Positions 48,140 through 60,603 of a stretch of 64,000 nt of DNA are shown here, in pieces. Numbering within the stretch: the stretch's first letter is position 1; each line of letters starts with the position of its first letter. The stretch covers positions 3,868,501 through 3,932,500 of the forward strand of contig LR746270.1 in the NCBI GenBank assembly GCA_902729315.2, written 5' to 3'. The notes under the pieces are model-generated. The model saw only the letters and a list, made by a program, of their open reading frames with translations. It was not told the origin of the DNA and searched no databases. The position numbers and the translations under genes are program-made. This stretch comes from Spirodela intermedia (Eukaryota; Streptophyta; Magnoliopsida; Alismatales; Araceae).

Positions 48140-49260
48140 CTCTGAATTTTCTTATTTGCTACTTCAGCTTGCCCATTTGTTTGGAGATGATATGGAGTGG
48201 CTACTTTATGGTGTACTCCATTTTTTTCAACAGTTCCCTGAAATGTTTATTTGTAAAATGTGTTCCTCCATCACTAATAATGATTCTAGGACATCCAAAT
48301 CTTGAAAAAATAGTTTCCTATACAAATTTCATCACGATTTTATGATCATTAGTTCTAGTAGGAATAGCTTCCACCCACTTCGACACATAATCAACAGCAA
48401 GCAAAGTATATTCATATTTTTCAGTTGATGGGAAGGGACATATGAAATCTATTCCCTATACATCAAAAATTTTGACTACTAACATGTTACTCATGGGCAT
48501 TTCATCTTTTTTACTCATGTTACCTATAGATTGGCATGAAATACATGTTCTACTAAATTCTATAAAATCTCTAATGATTGTAGGCCAATAAAAACCACAC
48601 TGAAAAATTTTTGCAGCTGTTTTTTGTCTAGAGAAATATCCTCCATAGTTAGATGAATGGCACATGTTAATAATGTTATGGTATTCTTTTTCAGGAACAC
48701 ATCTCCTTAAAATTTGATCATTGCCCAAGTAATATAAATCAAGATCATGCCAAAAATAATTTCTAATCTTAGAAAAGAAATGATGTTTTCTATTCTTATC
48801 CCACTGTTCTGGAGTTTTTCTAAAAACTAGAAAATTAACAATATGTGCATACCATGGTGATGGTTGATGTTGAGCTGCCATCAGTTGTTCATCTAGAAAT
48901 GCATCTTGTAAAGGTGCTGCATTTATTCCTGTATCACTTAATCTAGAAAGATGGTCAGCAACAACATTCTCGGAACCTTTTTTATCTTTTATTTCTAAGT
49001 CAAATTCCTGCAACAATAAAATCCATCTTAATAAATGTGGCTTTACATCTTTCTTATTTAACAGATATTTTAATGCTGCATGATCAGTATAAATAATAAT
49101 TTTAGCTCCTAAAATATATGATCTAAACCTTTCTAACAAAAGTATTACAGCTAACAACTCTTTTTCAATCGTGGTATAATTTAATTGAGCATCAGATATA
49201 GTTTTATTAACATATAAAATTACTATGGGTTTTGACTCTTTTATTTATCCTATAACAGCT
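48140..49260 (-). pseudogene. RNase H and integrase remnant, element 1
   Basis: RNase H reads [20 protein letters not shown], followed by DHLSRL. The integrase zinc-finger region includes [18 protein letters not shown] and CISCQS. The open part is 48456-49157. The integrase core is only partly present, up to the deletion junction at 48135, and is interrupted by stops. At about 49240 a CAA codon for Gln in the related copy reads TAA here. Confidence 0.85.
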
Positions 49261-49630
49261 CCCACTACATAATTCGATGCATCACACATTATTTCAAAGG
49301 GAAGGGACTAATCAGGAGCTTATAAAATGGGTGCCTTAGTAAGTAATCTTTTTATTTTGGAAAAAGACTCAAAACATTTCTCATCAAAATTAAAAGCCAT
49401 ATCTTTAGATAATAGCATGGTGAGAGGTTTAGGAATTTTTGAAAAATCTTGAATAAATTTTCTGTAATAACTCGCATGACCTAAGAAAGATCTAACCTAT
49501 TTTACTGAATTTAGAGGTTTCATTTTAGATATAATATCAATTTTTACTCTATCCACCTCTAAACCCCTTTCACTCACAATATGACCCAACACAACTCCCT
49601 CTTTAACCATAAAATGTGATTTCTCCCAAC

Positions 49631-50206
49631 TCAAAATAATTTTTTCTCTGTGCATTTCTCAAGTACATGCTGTAAATGATTTAAGCATTCATCAAACGAT
49701 TCACCAAAAACAGAAAAATCATCCATAAAAATTTCCATACATTTTCCAATCATATCATAAAAAATAGACAGCATACATCTTTGAAATGTGGCTGGAGCAT
49801 TACACAGACCAAAAGGCATACATTTAAAAGCAAAAGTATCAAATGGACAAGAGAAAGTTGTTTTTTCTTGATCTAAAGGGTTTATATAAATTTGATTATA
49901 ACCAAAGTATCCATCCAAGAAACAAAAAAAGTTTTTTCTAGCTAATTTTTCTAGAACTTGATTAGTAAATGGTAGGAGAAAATGATCTTTTCTAGTAACT
50001 GAATTTAATTTTCTATAATCAATGCAAACCCTCCAACTAGTAGTTAATCTTGTTTGTATTTCATCCCCATTTTCACTTTTTATAACCGTGATCCCTGATT
50101 TTTTTGGCACTACTTGTGTAGTACTAACCCATTTGCTATTTGAAATAGGATAAATAATATCAACAGTCAACCACTTTAAAATTTCCTTTTTTACAATTTC
50201 CATCAT
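49631..50206 (-). pseudogene. Reverse transcriptase fragment, element 1
   Basis: Conserved RT motifs are VCIDYRKLNSVTRKDHFLLP, MPFGLCNAPATFQRCM and the active-site box EIFMDDFSVFG (FMDD in place of YVDD). The frame is open for 191 codons, then stops before the thumb/RNase H region, so the polyprotein is broken. Confidence 0.9.
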
Positions 50207-50214
50207 GTTAGGTT

Positions 50215-51612
50215 TTAATCTTCGTTGTGGTTCCCTACTAGTTCTAGCCCCTCCTCTAGATATATACTATGCATACATACACTCATATCAATACCCCTTA
50301 GATTGTACATTTTCCAGCCCATAGCCTTCTTACTTTTTCGAAGTACATCTAATAATTCTTCTTCTTGTTCATCACTCAAATCAGCTGCACTAATAACAGG
50401 AAATGAATTATTTTCCTCTAAAAATATATATTTTAAACTAGAGGGAAGAGGTTTCAACTCTAAATTCAGATGATCTTCCTCTTTCTTTTCTTCTGTATTT
50501 ATATTCTCTATTTCATCTAATTCTTCCAACACACAGTCATCAATAACATCTAGATCATCAAAATCATCTAGAAGATCTATGGTATGACAATCATATACTT
50601 GGGATTTCTTAAGATCATTTGGTACCTCAAAAATTTTAATTTCTACTGATTGATCTCCACATGAAATTTTCGCAATACCTGTAGGAAAATCAATATTCAT
50701 CTTTACTATATGCAAAAATTGTCTCCCTAAGATGATTGGTGTATCATAAAACTGTCCATTAAAATTCATTTCCAGCACTACAAAATCAATTGAAAATTTA
50801 CACCTTTTAACGGTTACTATCACATTTTCTAAAATACCTTTAGGATGTTTTATGGATCTATTAGTAAATTGTAAGGTAACAGTAGAAGGTTTAAGATCAA
50901 AAATATTAAATTTATCACAAATACTTGCAGGTAATAAATTAATACTAGCACCGGTGTCAAGTAATGCATTCTGAAAAATGAATCTACCAATATCATACGA
51001 AATTAAAGGGGCACCTGTATCTCTCAATTTATATGGTAATTGATTTAATAATAATGCACTAACATGCATAGATAATTTTTCTACTCTAGGTGCCCTTTTT
51101 GGTGTATACATTTTTGTCAAAACTTTAGCATATTCAGGAATATGTTCAATAGTAGTGAGTAAAGGAAGACTAATTTGCACATCTTGTAAAATTTTCTTTA
51201 TTTCTTTATTGTGTTCCTTTTTCTTTCTTTGTCTAGGCTCTAGAGCTTTAGGAAATGGAATGGTTGTCCTCTCTTTCAAAATTTTCTTGGTAGAATCTAT
51301 AAAATCCTCTTCTACTCGTATTTGATTTTGTTTTGGGTTGTCCACGTTTTCTTTTTCTTCTAATGTTTGGGGATAAAGATCAGGTAAGATCTTACCACTC
51401 CTTAATGCATTCACTGTCTTAACATTTTCATTTCGTAGGTTCTTTCCAAGATTCATGTTACTATACTCCCCTTGTTGAAATCTTATTATTGGGTGGTTCC
51501 CTAAGTTTTCTATGGGCTGACTAAGTAACTGTCCCTCTTTTCTCTTATTTCCAAGGGCCTCTATAATTTGTTTATGATGCTGCATCATTTGATTCATAGT
51601 TTGTTGCATCAT
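50215..51612 (-). pseudogene. Gag-pol junction with aspartic protease, element 1
   Basis: This 465-codon frame contains the retroviral-type aspartic protease motif LLDTGASINLLPAS (DTGA near 50955), then a typical Athila linker rich in Asp/Glu. The catalytic DTG is intact here, unlike in element 2. The frame is separated from RT by stops. Confidence 0.85.
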
Positions 51613-51639
51613 TGGCTCATTTGCTGCATCATTTCCATA

Positions 51640-52757
51640 GTATCAAGTTGGGTTTGAGAGAGCTGATTTTTCTGAAATCTGTTTTTTTGTTTTGGACGAA
51701 ATTCAAAGTTTGAATTAGGTCTAAGTGCTTCTAGATTTTGAATATTATTTGGGTCTCTTCATGAAAAATTATTCCTCCAATTAGGATTATAAGAATTTGA
51801 AAAAAGTTCCCTATTTCTATTAAAACTGTGAACTACTTGTACTTGTTCTTACATAGGGTGAAATGATTGTTCTAAATTATAACATTGAAATTCAAAATAA
51901 TCATTTTCACCATACATAGGACATGTACTATTCGAATTAAGTTGAGGATTAAAAAGTTTTCTAATATTGTCAATAAGTAAATCAATTTTTTCTAATCTTT
52001 GATTAATTTGATTAACCTCATTTCTAAGTTTAGAATCATCATCATGATGCAATTCATAAATTCCTCTCTTCTTATCCCTATTATATAATTTAAAAGAGGC
52101 TTGATCTCTAGAATTTTCACTTAAATTCTCATAAAGATTGTAAATCTCACCAAGAGTTTTCTCCATAAAAACTCCTCCACATATAGAATCAACCATATTT
52201 CTATGTTGTTCTAATAATCTATCATAAAAAATTATATTGAGCTGCCACTTGGGTATAGCATGGTGAGGACACTTTCTAAGTAAATCTTTGAATTTTTCCC
52301 ATGTCTCATGCAAAGTTTCTCTTGGTCTTTGAGAAAAACTCCATATATGTTTTCTCATATTTTGAGTTTTTCCTAAGGGATAAAATTTTCAAAGAAAGAC
52401 CTGTTTTATATCTTTCCAACTAGTTAATTCTCTATCCAATGTGGATAGCCAATGACTAGCTTTGTCCCTAAGTGTATGAGGAAATAATTTCATCTTTATA
52501 ATTTCTGGTGTAACTTGAGTTAGATTAACTAAATCACAGACTATATGAAATTTTTCTAAGTGCTAATGAGGTTCCTCTAAACGCAATTCATGAAAATTAG
52601 GGAGCATTTGAAAAATTCCTAGATTTATTTCGAATTTAACTCTAAGTGCTAATGGGACTCTAATATTTGATGCTCTTTGAAATGAATTAGGGATATAATG
52701 ATTTTTCATGGCCATAGGATTATTCTCAATTTGACTTGTACTTCCTTTAGGATCCAT
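51640..52757 (-). pseudogene. Gag remnant, element 1
   Basis: The likely gag start is ATG at 52757 (MDPKGSTSQIENNP). The core gag motif is in 51849-52358: RPRETLHETWEKFKDLLRKC and CPHHAIPKWQLN, typical of plant Athila gag. At least two stops or shifts separate the pieces. Confidence 0.85.
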
Positions 52758-53037
52758 CAAAATTAATTTTTCTTTCAGATTTTTATTTTTAAATAAAATA
52801 ATGAAAGGATTTTCTAGCCTTGGATGCAAGGATCTTCTACCATGCATAAAAATCAATAAATTTGAGAAACAAAATTAGTAATTGTTACCCTCCTTCAGGA
52901 TGCTCCAGTCCTTGCCTTGCTTCTTTTCGTTCCTTTTTTCTAAAAAAAATCAGCAAAAAGAAAATAAAACAAGAGTTAATTTTTTTTGTGTACTCTCTAA
53001 GAGAAAAACAGAAAAATACTAAATATTATGCAATACA

Positions 53038-53055
53038 TCCCTAACAACGGCACCA
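53038..53055 (-). other. Primer-binding site of element 1
   Basis: Directly inside the 5' LTR the minus strand reads TGGTGCCGTTGTTAGGGA. This resembles the Athila-type PBS TGGCGCCGTTGCCGGGGA as I recall it. The differences are C-to-T or G-to-A, the pattern left by methylation-driven deamination. Confidence 0.65.
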
Positions 53056-53059
53056 ACTT

Positions 53060-54730
53060 TGATGTGACTTAGTTGTTGTATATTAAATCACGCAAATCTA
53101 AAATTTATAAAACTAGAAAATATGAATTTTTGGATATTTAGAAGTATTTCTAAATAAATATATCATTATAATTCAATAAAACTTTCAAAAATAGTGGTAA
53201 TTTTCCAAGTCAACCATAGGGATGTAATATAATATCTTGTAATTATTCAGAATTTTTCTCAATGAATACAATTTTATATGAATTTTATACTAGGAAATAA
53301 AAAGGATATATATATTTTAAATTTACAAAAAAAAGGGAAATAAGGGTGTGGATGTCAGGATGATGTCTGCGCCCGGCGAATGCAAATCGGGCAGAAATAG
53401 AGTTCCACTTGGCAATTCTCACGTAAGCGATTACAGATGATTTAATTAATCAAATTAAGATCTGTAAAAGCCAGAAGAATCATAATTGAACAAAGTATAT
53501 TTTGGTAACTTAAAAATATAAAAATTATCACTAAATGAAGTGTAAAGTAAATTGAAAGTAGGAAAATAGAATTCCAACGTCGAAATGGTGATACATCGAT
53601 GATGCACTAGAATTCTGAACGTTCAGGAGGATCGTCGTGTAGTGTCCACGGTCTCGAAGGCTCTCCTTAGACAAAGACGATGTGGGTAATCTCGCGAAGT
53701 CTAGAGATTAATGAAATAGGTCGTCGAGTCGTCTCTGGTGGCTGTCACCCGGCGGAGCAGAAAAATAGTGACTTTGCGGCTCTTCGACGGCTATCACTCG
53801 GCGAAGCGGAAAAATGGTGACTTTGTGGCTCTCCGGCAGATGTCACCCGATAGAGAGGAGCTAGATGGAGGTGGGGCGCATGTCAAGGAGCTTCATCCTC
53901 AGGTCCGTGCAGTGAGAGGTGGCTCTTCATTGCATCTGGTACACTCTCAGGAGGTGGTGACTCGTCTCCTGGTGGATCGTCCTCTTCTTGATGACGGCTT
54001 ATTTGTCGATCAATCGGACATGATTTACTCGATGGATTTACGATCATTTTATTACAAATCGTTCAGCAATTTTAGTAACAATGCTCTGCAAATCGCGTTG
54101 ACGAGATTTTTGCCGATGATCAAGCGATTCTCGTTGCTTAATCCTCTACCGGCGATGTGTAGGAAAGTCACGATAATCAGATAAAAATATATGAATTTTG
54201 ACTCTGAGAGGATTCGAACCCGCACCAGTTGCCCGCCTCTTCTGAGGAAGGTGTGAGTTTACTCCCACATCAGTTGTGCGTCGATTTTTCGGGCGAATAT
54301 ATAGTAATGTTAGCTTTCTAAGCAAAGTCTCTTCTCTCGCGTGTACGACCACTCCTTGCCCCATAGTCGGTTGGCCACCGGTGACGTGGAAGGGGAGCGG
54401 CGCACACGTGCCCCTATCAGTTCAAGCCAAGCTGCTTGAGCCCCTACTTGCGGCTACTCCCCGACTACGCTTTCGGCCCGCTTGCAGGCCCAGCTTGCTG
54501 CCGGGTCCCCCCATTTTGCAATATTTTTATTTTTTATTTCTTGTTCTTCATTTATCTCAAAAGTAAGACTATAAAAATCATATAAAATCACATAATTACC
54601 CAAAAATTCACATTAATCAATTGAAAACCATTTTTCACACTTTAACACAAATATAAGTCTATTTATCACGAGTTAAGGCTAAAACAATATTATTTAATAA
54701 TTATTAACTCATGATAATGAAGACTTATCA
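53060..54730 (-). repeat. Complete 5' LTR of element 1 (1671 bp)
   Basis: TG...CA ended. It contains an extra copy of a roughly 54-bp unit (GTGACTTTGYGGCTCT-type, about 53735-53850) compared with the solo LTR at 26960-28591. It also contains a GGATTCGAACCC segment (54210-54221) resembling a reversed Pol III B box. Confidence 0.88.
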
Positions 54731-57025
54731 ATCCACTTCTATATGGACTAGTGTTGCTGAAGTTATTCAGCTGGATTAACGAGGGTAACTTGGGCTAGAC
54801 AGTTTCCGAAAGAACTGTGATTCACTAGTAGTTTGCCATAAAAATAGACACACATTACATTGGTAAAGTTACGTTGTGAAACTCTACATGGTTCCTATTG
54901 ATAGACGTTTGAAATCATTTACTTCAAGAACTGAAATCAAGTGCCCCACTGAGGAACAAGGATGTCATCTGGGCATGATATGAAAGCAAATCCTTGGGGT
55001 GGTTGAGTGCATTGTTTTCAGCTGCACACTCTTTCAATTGGGCAGATGTTACTATAGCCCTCGAGGACGTCTTTCGAGCTTCGACTACGTTCGAAAAGAA
55101 CAATAAGATATGATGAAATGATTTGTTTTCATTGTGGACTTCTTATATGTATGATCTAATTTACAGAAGATAGGCATGATCAAAATTAAAGTATATACTT
55201 GCATAAACTTGCATTCATCTAGAATAATAATGTGTCTTGGTTTTCTGCCAATGTAGACTCAGAGAATTCAGTTGAAGCCGGATGCAGATGTGTAGTTGAA
55301 GACACACCTTCTGCCAAAAACTAGAAAATTTTGGTACTAGTTATATACTTGTCTCTATCAAATGATGTTTTCATGATCTTGGCCCAGTTATAGATATAAG
55401 AAATAACGCATTTTAGGATCTTTGTCTGGTTCAATTACGTCAATACAGACTCCGACCAACCATGCAATAAGTGCAAGAGAGGATCTATTCCTCGAGTTTT
55501 TGGTGATTGTTCCTTTGTCAATTTATCTACACCTAGTGAAGCCTCTGTCTTGGTCCCCTATTTATTTAAGAGCCAGCTTTAGAATTGTGTTAAATTTCTC
55601 GTATTAATATTTTGCTGTGGGTTGATTATTATTCCCTATCCTTCTTGTCGTGGACATCACGAGGTCAATATTCCATTAGTGGAAATAAGTATTTTCCTGA
55701 ATAGTTTGATTGGTCTAGACTGATAGCTTTTAACTACATAAAACTATGGTTCTCATGAAGTTCATTGTAGGTCAGCAACATCAAGGAGACTTCAACGCAA
55801 CAAATTCCATAAAAGCAAACCAGTGAGAGGCAAGGAGATATATAGTAGAGAGAGAGAGAGAGGTGGAAGGAGGCAAGAGAAAGAAAGTGAGAGATAGGAG
55901 AATCTGACTAGAAACCTAGAGCAAGAGAGGGAGAGGAAGGAAAAGAATCAAAGAGGGAGAGGGGGAGAGAGGGAGTAGAAAAGATAGAAGGGGCAGAATC
56001 TGATTGGAAGGCTAGATGGAGAGAGAGAGAAAAAGTTTGAATAGAACACCAGAGGGGCAGAGGGAGAAAGGGAGGAGAAAAGAGGAAGAGGGGGAGGTAG
56101 AGAGAGTGAGGAGAGAGAGAGAAAGAGGGAGGGAGAGAGGGAGAGAGAGCATGATGGAGGGCAGAGTCTGAATCGAGCGTCCAATGGGAGATAAGGAAAG
56201 AGGTAGAGGAGAGAGATGGGGGGAGTCTGAGTGTAATATCTAGTGGGAGAGAGGCAAAAAAGGAGAGGAGAGGGGGCTGAGAGTGAGAGAGAGAAGGATA
56301 GAGGGAGTTAAACTTCTGATATAACATGCAAATATTGTGGTTATCTCTGATGTCCGACGCATATAACAGTGTAAAAGAACTCAGTAGTAAATTTCTATTA
56401 AATATGATCGTAGTATCCAAGCAAAGTAATGCAAGTGATGATATGTGATATATTTGCATGCTTCGATATTGTTGGAAAACGTGCAATATTATCAGTAAGT
56501 AATCAACTAGTATTATAAAGGATATCTAATGGACTAACCACATTATCAAAATGTTGTAATGAGTTACTTCTCTTGTTATTCGAGTAGATCTCAAGTCCCA
56601 ACTTATCTTTCTTTAAATAATTTGATATAACTTTTTGAACTTGCGATAGATTAAAGATCAAAGTTGAGGTAGAAAAGAAATGCACTAGTGATTTTGGTCA
56701 CAAGCCTAGAATGGCGAGGCAAGATCCTGTGGGTGGAATCTCAGAATTGATGAGTAGCTCAGGCATGGCGCAATGTGACGTGGATGCCAAATAGGGGTGT
56801 GATGTCTCGTGTGATATCAAGAACGGAGGCCTTAAATTATTGATTTTGAGTTCACTTAATCTAGGAATGGAGGGGTCTAACCCCCTGTATAATAAGTGTT
56901 AGGCGCCTAATGTAAGGTAACCTAGATTGACAAATAGAAGGTTATATGCTTTAAGCGTAAACTTCCAGTCGTGGTTTGCTACGAAGTAAAAAAACTATTA
57001 TGAAGTAATGTTTGTTATTAATAAC
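54731..57025. other. Spacer between the two head-to-head retroelements
   Basis: This 2.3 kb has no recognised gene. The segment about 55843-56310 is a strongly purine-rich plus strand (GAGAGA/GGGAGA); long frames there on the minus strand are only Ser/Leu/Pro low complexity. Confidence 0.5.
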
Positions 57026-57612
57026 TGATAAGTCTTTATTATCATGAGTTAATAATTATTAAATAATATAGTTTTAGTCTTAACTCATGATAAATAGACT
57101 TATATTTGTGTTAAAATGTGAAAAGTGGTTTTTAATTGATTAACGTGAATTTTTGGATAATTATGTGATTTTATACGATTTTTACAATCTTACTTTTGAG
57201 ATAAATAAAGAATAAGAAAAAAAATAAAAATATTGCAAAATGAGGGGACTCACCGACCAGCTAGGCCCGCAAGGGGGTCGGAAGCATAGTTGGGGAGTAG
57301 CCGCGAGCAGGGGCTCGAGCGGCTTGGCTTGGATCGATAGGGGCATATGTGCGCCACTCCCCTTCCACGTCACCAGTGGCCAGCCGGCTGTGGGGCAAGG
57401 AGTGGTCATACATGTGAGAGAAGGGACTTTGCTTAGAAAGCTAACATTACTATATATTTGCCTGAAAAATCTGCACACAACCGATGTGAGACTAAACCCA
57501 TGTCACACCTTCCTCAGAAGAGGCAAGCGACCGGTGAGGGTTCAAGTCCTTCTAGAGTCAAAATTCATATATTTTTATCTGATTATCGTGACTTTCCTAC
57601 AAATCACCAGTG
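57026..57612 (+). repeat. Truncated 5' LTR of element 2
   Basis: It is the reverse complement of the right part of 53060-54730, then breaks at ATCACCAGT|GATAAAATT into gag sequence (equivalent to about 52490 in element 1). Confidence 0.85.
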
Positions 57613-58470
57613 ATAAAATTATTTCCTCATACACTTAGGGACAAAGCTAGTCATTGGCTATCCACATTTGATAGAGAATTAACTAGCTGGAAAGATATAG
57701 AACACGCCTTTCTTTGAAAATTTTATCTTTTAGGAAAAACTCAAAATATGAGAAAATATATATGAAATTTTTCTCAAAGACCAGGAGAAACTTTGCATGA
57801 GACATGGGAAAAATTTAAAGATTTATTTAGAAAATATTTTCATCATGCTATACCCAAGTGGCAGCTCAATAAATTTTTTTATGATGGATTATTAGAACAA
57901 CATAAAAATATAGTTGATTCTATATGTGGAGGAGCTTTTATGGAGAAAATTCCTGATGAGATTTACAATCTTTATGAGAATAAGTGAAAATTCTAGAGAT
58001 CAAGCCTCTTTTGAATTATATGACAGGGATAAGAAGAGAGGAATTTATGAATTACATCATGATGATGATTTTAAAGATAGAAATGAGGTTAATCAGATTA
58101 ATCAAAGATTAGAAAAAATTGATTTACTTATTGACAATATTAGAAAGCCTTTTAACCCTCAATTTAATTCGAATAGTACATGTCCTATGTATGGTGAAAA
58201 TGATTATTCTAAATTTCAATGTTATAATTTAGATCAATCATTTCACCCTATGCAAGAACAAGTGCAAGTAGCTCACAGTTTTAATAGAAATAGGGAACCT
58301 TTTAAAAATTCTTATAATCCTAATTGGAGGAATAATTTTTCATAGAGAGACCCAAATAATATTCAAAATCTAGAAGCACTTAGACCTAATTCAAACTTTG
58401 AATTTCATCCAAAACAAGAAAACAAATTTTATAAAAATTAGCCCTCTCAAATCCAACCTGATGCTATGGA
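57613..58470 (+). pseudogene. Gag remnant, element 2
   Basis: Core gag is GETLHETWEKFKDLFRKYF, then HHAIPKWQLNKFFYDGLLEQ, with a frame break at about 57985 before SENSRDQASFELYDRDKKRG (57990 onwards). The N-terminus was removed by the LTR-gag deletion. Confidence 0.85.
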
Positions 58471-58648
58471 AATGATCTAGCAAATGAGCCAAATGATGTA
58501 AAAAGCTATGAATCAAATGATGCTGCATCAGAAATAAATTATAGAGGCTCTTGAGAATAAGAGAGAAGAGGGACAGCTACTTAGTCAACTTAGAGAAAAT
58601 CCAGGGAACTGCCCAACAATAGAATTTCAGCAAGGGGAGTCTAGTAGT

Positions 58649-59663
58649 ATGAATCTAGGAAAAAACCTACGAAATGAAAATGTTAGGACAGTGAATGCAT
58701 TAAGGAGTGGTAAGATCTTACTTGATCCTTATCCCCAAACATTAGAAGAAAAAGAAAACGTGAACAAACCAAAACAAAATCAAATAGGAGTAGAAGAGGA
58801 TTTTATAGATTCTATCAAGGAAATTTCAAAAGAGAGGACAATCATTCCATTTCCTAAAGCTCTAGAGCCTAGACAAAAAAAAGAAAAAGAAACACAATGA
58901 AGAAATAAAGAAAATTTTATAAGATGTGCAAATTAGTCTTCCTTTACTTACTGCCATTGAACATATTCCTAAATATACTAGAGTTTTGAAAGAAATGTGT
59001 ACACCAAAAAGGGCACATAGAGTAGAAAAATTATCTATGCATGCTAATGCATTATTATTAAATCAATTACCATATAAATTGAGAGATACAGGTGCCCCTT
59101 TAATTTCATGTGATATTGGTAGATTCATTTTTCAGAATACATTACTTGACATTGGTGCTAATATTAATTTATTACCTGTAAGTATTTGTGATAAATTTAA
59201 TATTTTTGATCTTAAACCTTCTACTGTTACCTTAGAATTTGCTAATAGATCCATAAAACATCCTAAGAGTATTTTAGAAAATATGATAGTAACAATTAAA
59301 GGGTGTAAATTTCCAACTGATTTTGTAGTGCTGGAAATAGATTTTAATGGACAATTTTATGATACACGAATCATCCTAGGGATACCGTTTTTGTATACAG
59401 CAAAGATGAATATTGATTTTCTCACGAGTATTGCAAAAATTTCATGTGGAGATCAATCAGTAGAAATTAAAATTTTTGAGGTATCAAATGATCTTAAGAA
59501 ATCCCAAGTATATGATTGTCATATAGATCTTCTAAATGATTTTGATGATCCAAATGTTATTGATGACTGTGTGCTGGAAGAATTAGAGAAAATAAAGAAT
59601 ATAAATTTAGAAGAAAAGAAAGAGAGATCATCTGAATTTAGAGTTGAAACTTCTTCCCTCTAG
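58649..59663 (+). pseudogene. Protease region, element 2 (catalytic motif damaged)
   Basis: Two frames (58649-58900 and 58926-59663) correspond to element 1 at 50215-51612. The protease motif reads LLDIGANINLLPVS: the catalytic D-T-G has become D-I-G. A further stop, TAG at 59734-59736, replaces the Gln of DEQEEE. Confidence 0.85.
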
Positions 59664-59935
59664 TTTAAAATATATGTTCTTGGAAGAAAATAATTTATTT
59701 TCTATTATTACTGTAGCTGATTTGAGTGATGAATAGGAAGAAGAATTATTAGATGTACTTCGAAAAAATAAGAAGTTTATGGGCTGGAAAATGGATGATC
59801 TAAGGGGCATTGACATGAGTGTATACATGCATAGTATACATGATATAAGGGGGCTAGAACTAGTAGAGAACCACAACGAAGATTAAATCCTAACATCATG
59901 AAAATTGTAAAAAAAAAAATTAAAGTGGCTGGCTG

Positions 59936-60595
59936 TTGATATTATTTATCTTATTTCAGATAGCAAATGAGTTAGTCCTACACAAGTGGTGCCAAAAAAA
60001 ATCAGGGATCACGGTTATAAAAAATGAAAATGGAGATGAAATACAAACAAGATTAACTATCGGTTGGAGGGTTTGCATTGATTATAGAAAATTAAATTCA
60101 GTTACTAGAAAAAATCATTTTCCCCTACCATTTACTGATCAAATTCTAGAAAAATTAGCTAGAAAAAACTTTTTTTGTTTTCTGGATAGATACTCTAGTT
60201 ACAATCAAATTTATATAAACCCTTTAGATCAAGAAAAAACAACTTTCACTTGTCCATTTGGTACTTTTGCTTTTAAACGCATGCCTTTTGATCTATGTAA
60301 TGCTCTAGCCACATTTCAAAGATGTATGCTGTCTTTTTTTTTTTATATGATTAGAAAATGTATGGAAATTTTTATGGACGATTTTTCTGTTTTTGGTGAA
60401 TCATTTGATGAATGCTTAAATCATTTAGAGCATATACTTGAGAAATGCACAGAGAAAAAATTAGTTTTGAGTTGGAAGAAATCACATTTTATGGTTAAAC
60501 AGGGAGTTGTGTTGGGTCATATTGTAAATGAAAGGGGTTTAGAGGTGGATAGAGCAAAAATTGATATTATATCTAAAATAAAACCTCCAAATTAA
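59936..60595 (+). pseudogene. Reverse transcriptase fragment, element 2
   Basis: Motifs are VCIDYRKLNSVTRKNHFPLP, MPFDLCNALATFQRCM (the normal MPFGLCNAPATFQRCM is changed at two places) and EIFMDDFSVFG. The frame ends at 60595 before the RNase H part. Confidence 0.88.
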
Positions 60596-60603
60596 ATAAA
60601 ACA

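Larger units (their letters stand above)
47932..54730 (-). mobile_element. Athila-like Ty3/Gypsy retrotransposon 1, deleted and inactive
   Basis: Element ends TG...CA are flanked by a perfect 5-bp target-site duplication, ATCCA (47927-47931 and 54731-54735). The 5' LTR (right side) is complete at 53060-54730 (1671 bp). The 3' LTR keeps only its outermost about 200 bp (47932-48132). Order on the minus strand is PBS, gag, protease, RT, RNase H, integrase, as in Ty3/Gypsy. Gag and PBS sequences point to the Athila lineage. All frames are broken by stops or shifts. Confidence 0.9.

Noticed and set aside
55908-56486. 192-codon minus-strand frame
   Set aside because: It is Ser/Leu/Pro low complexity from a purine-rich tract, with no motif.
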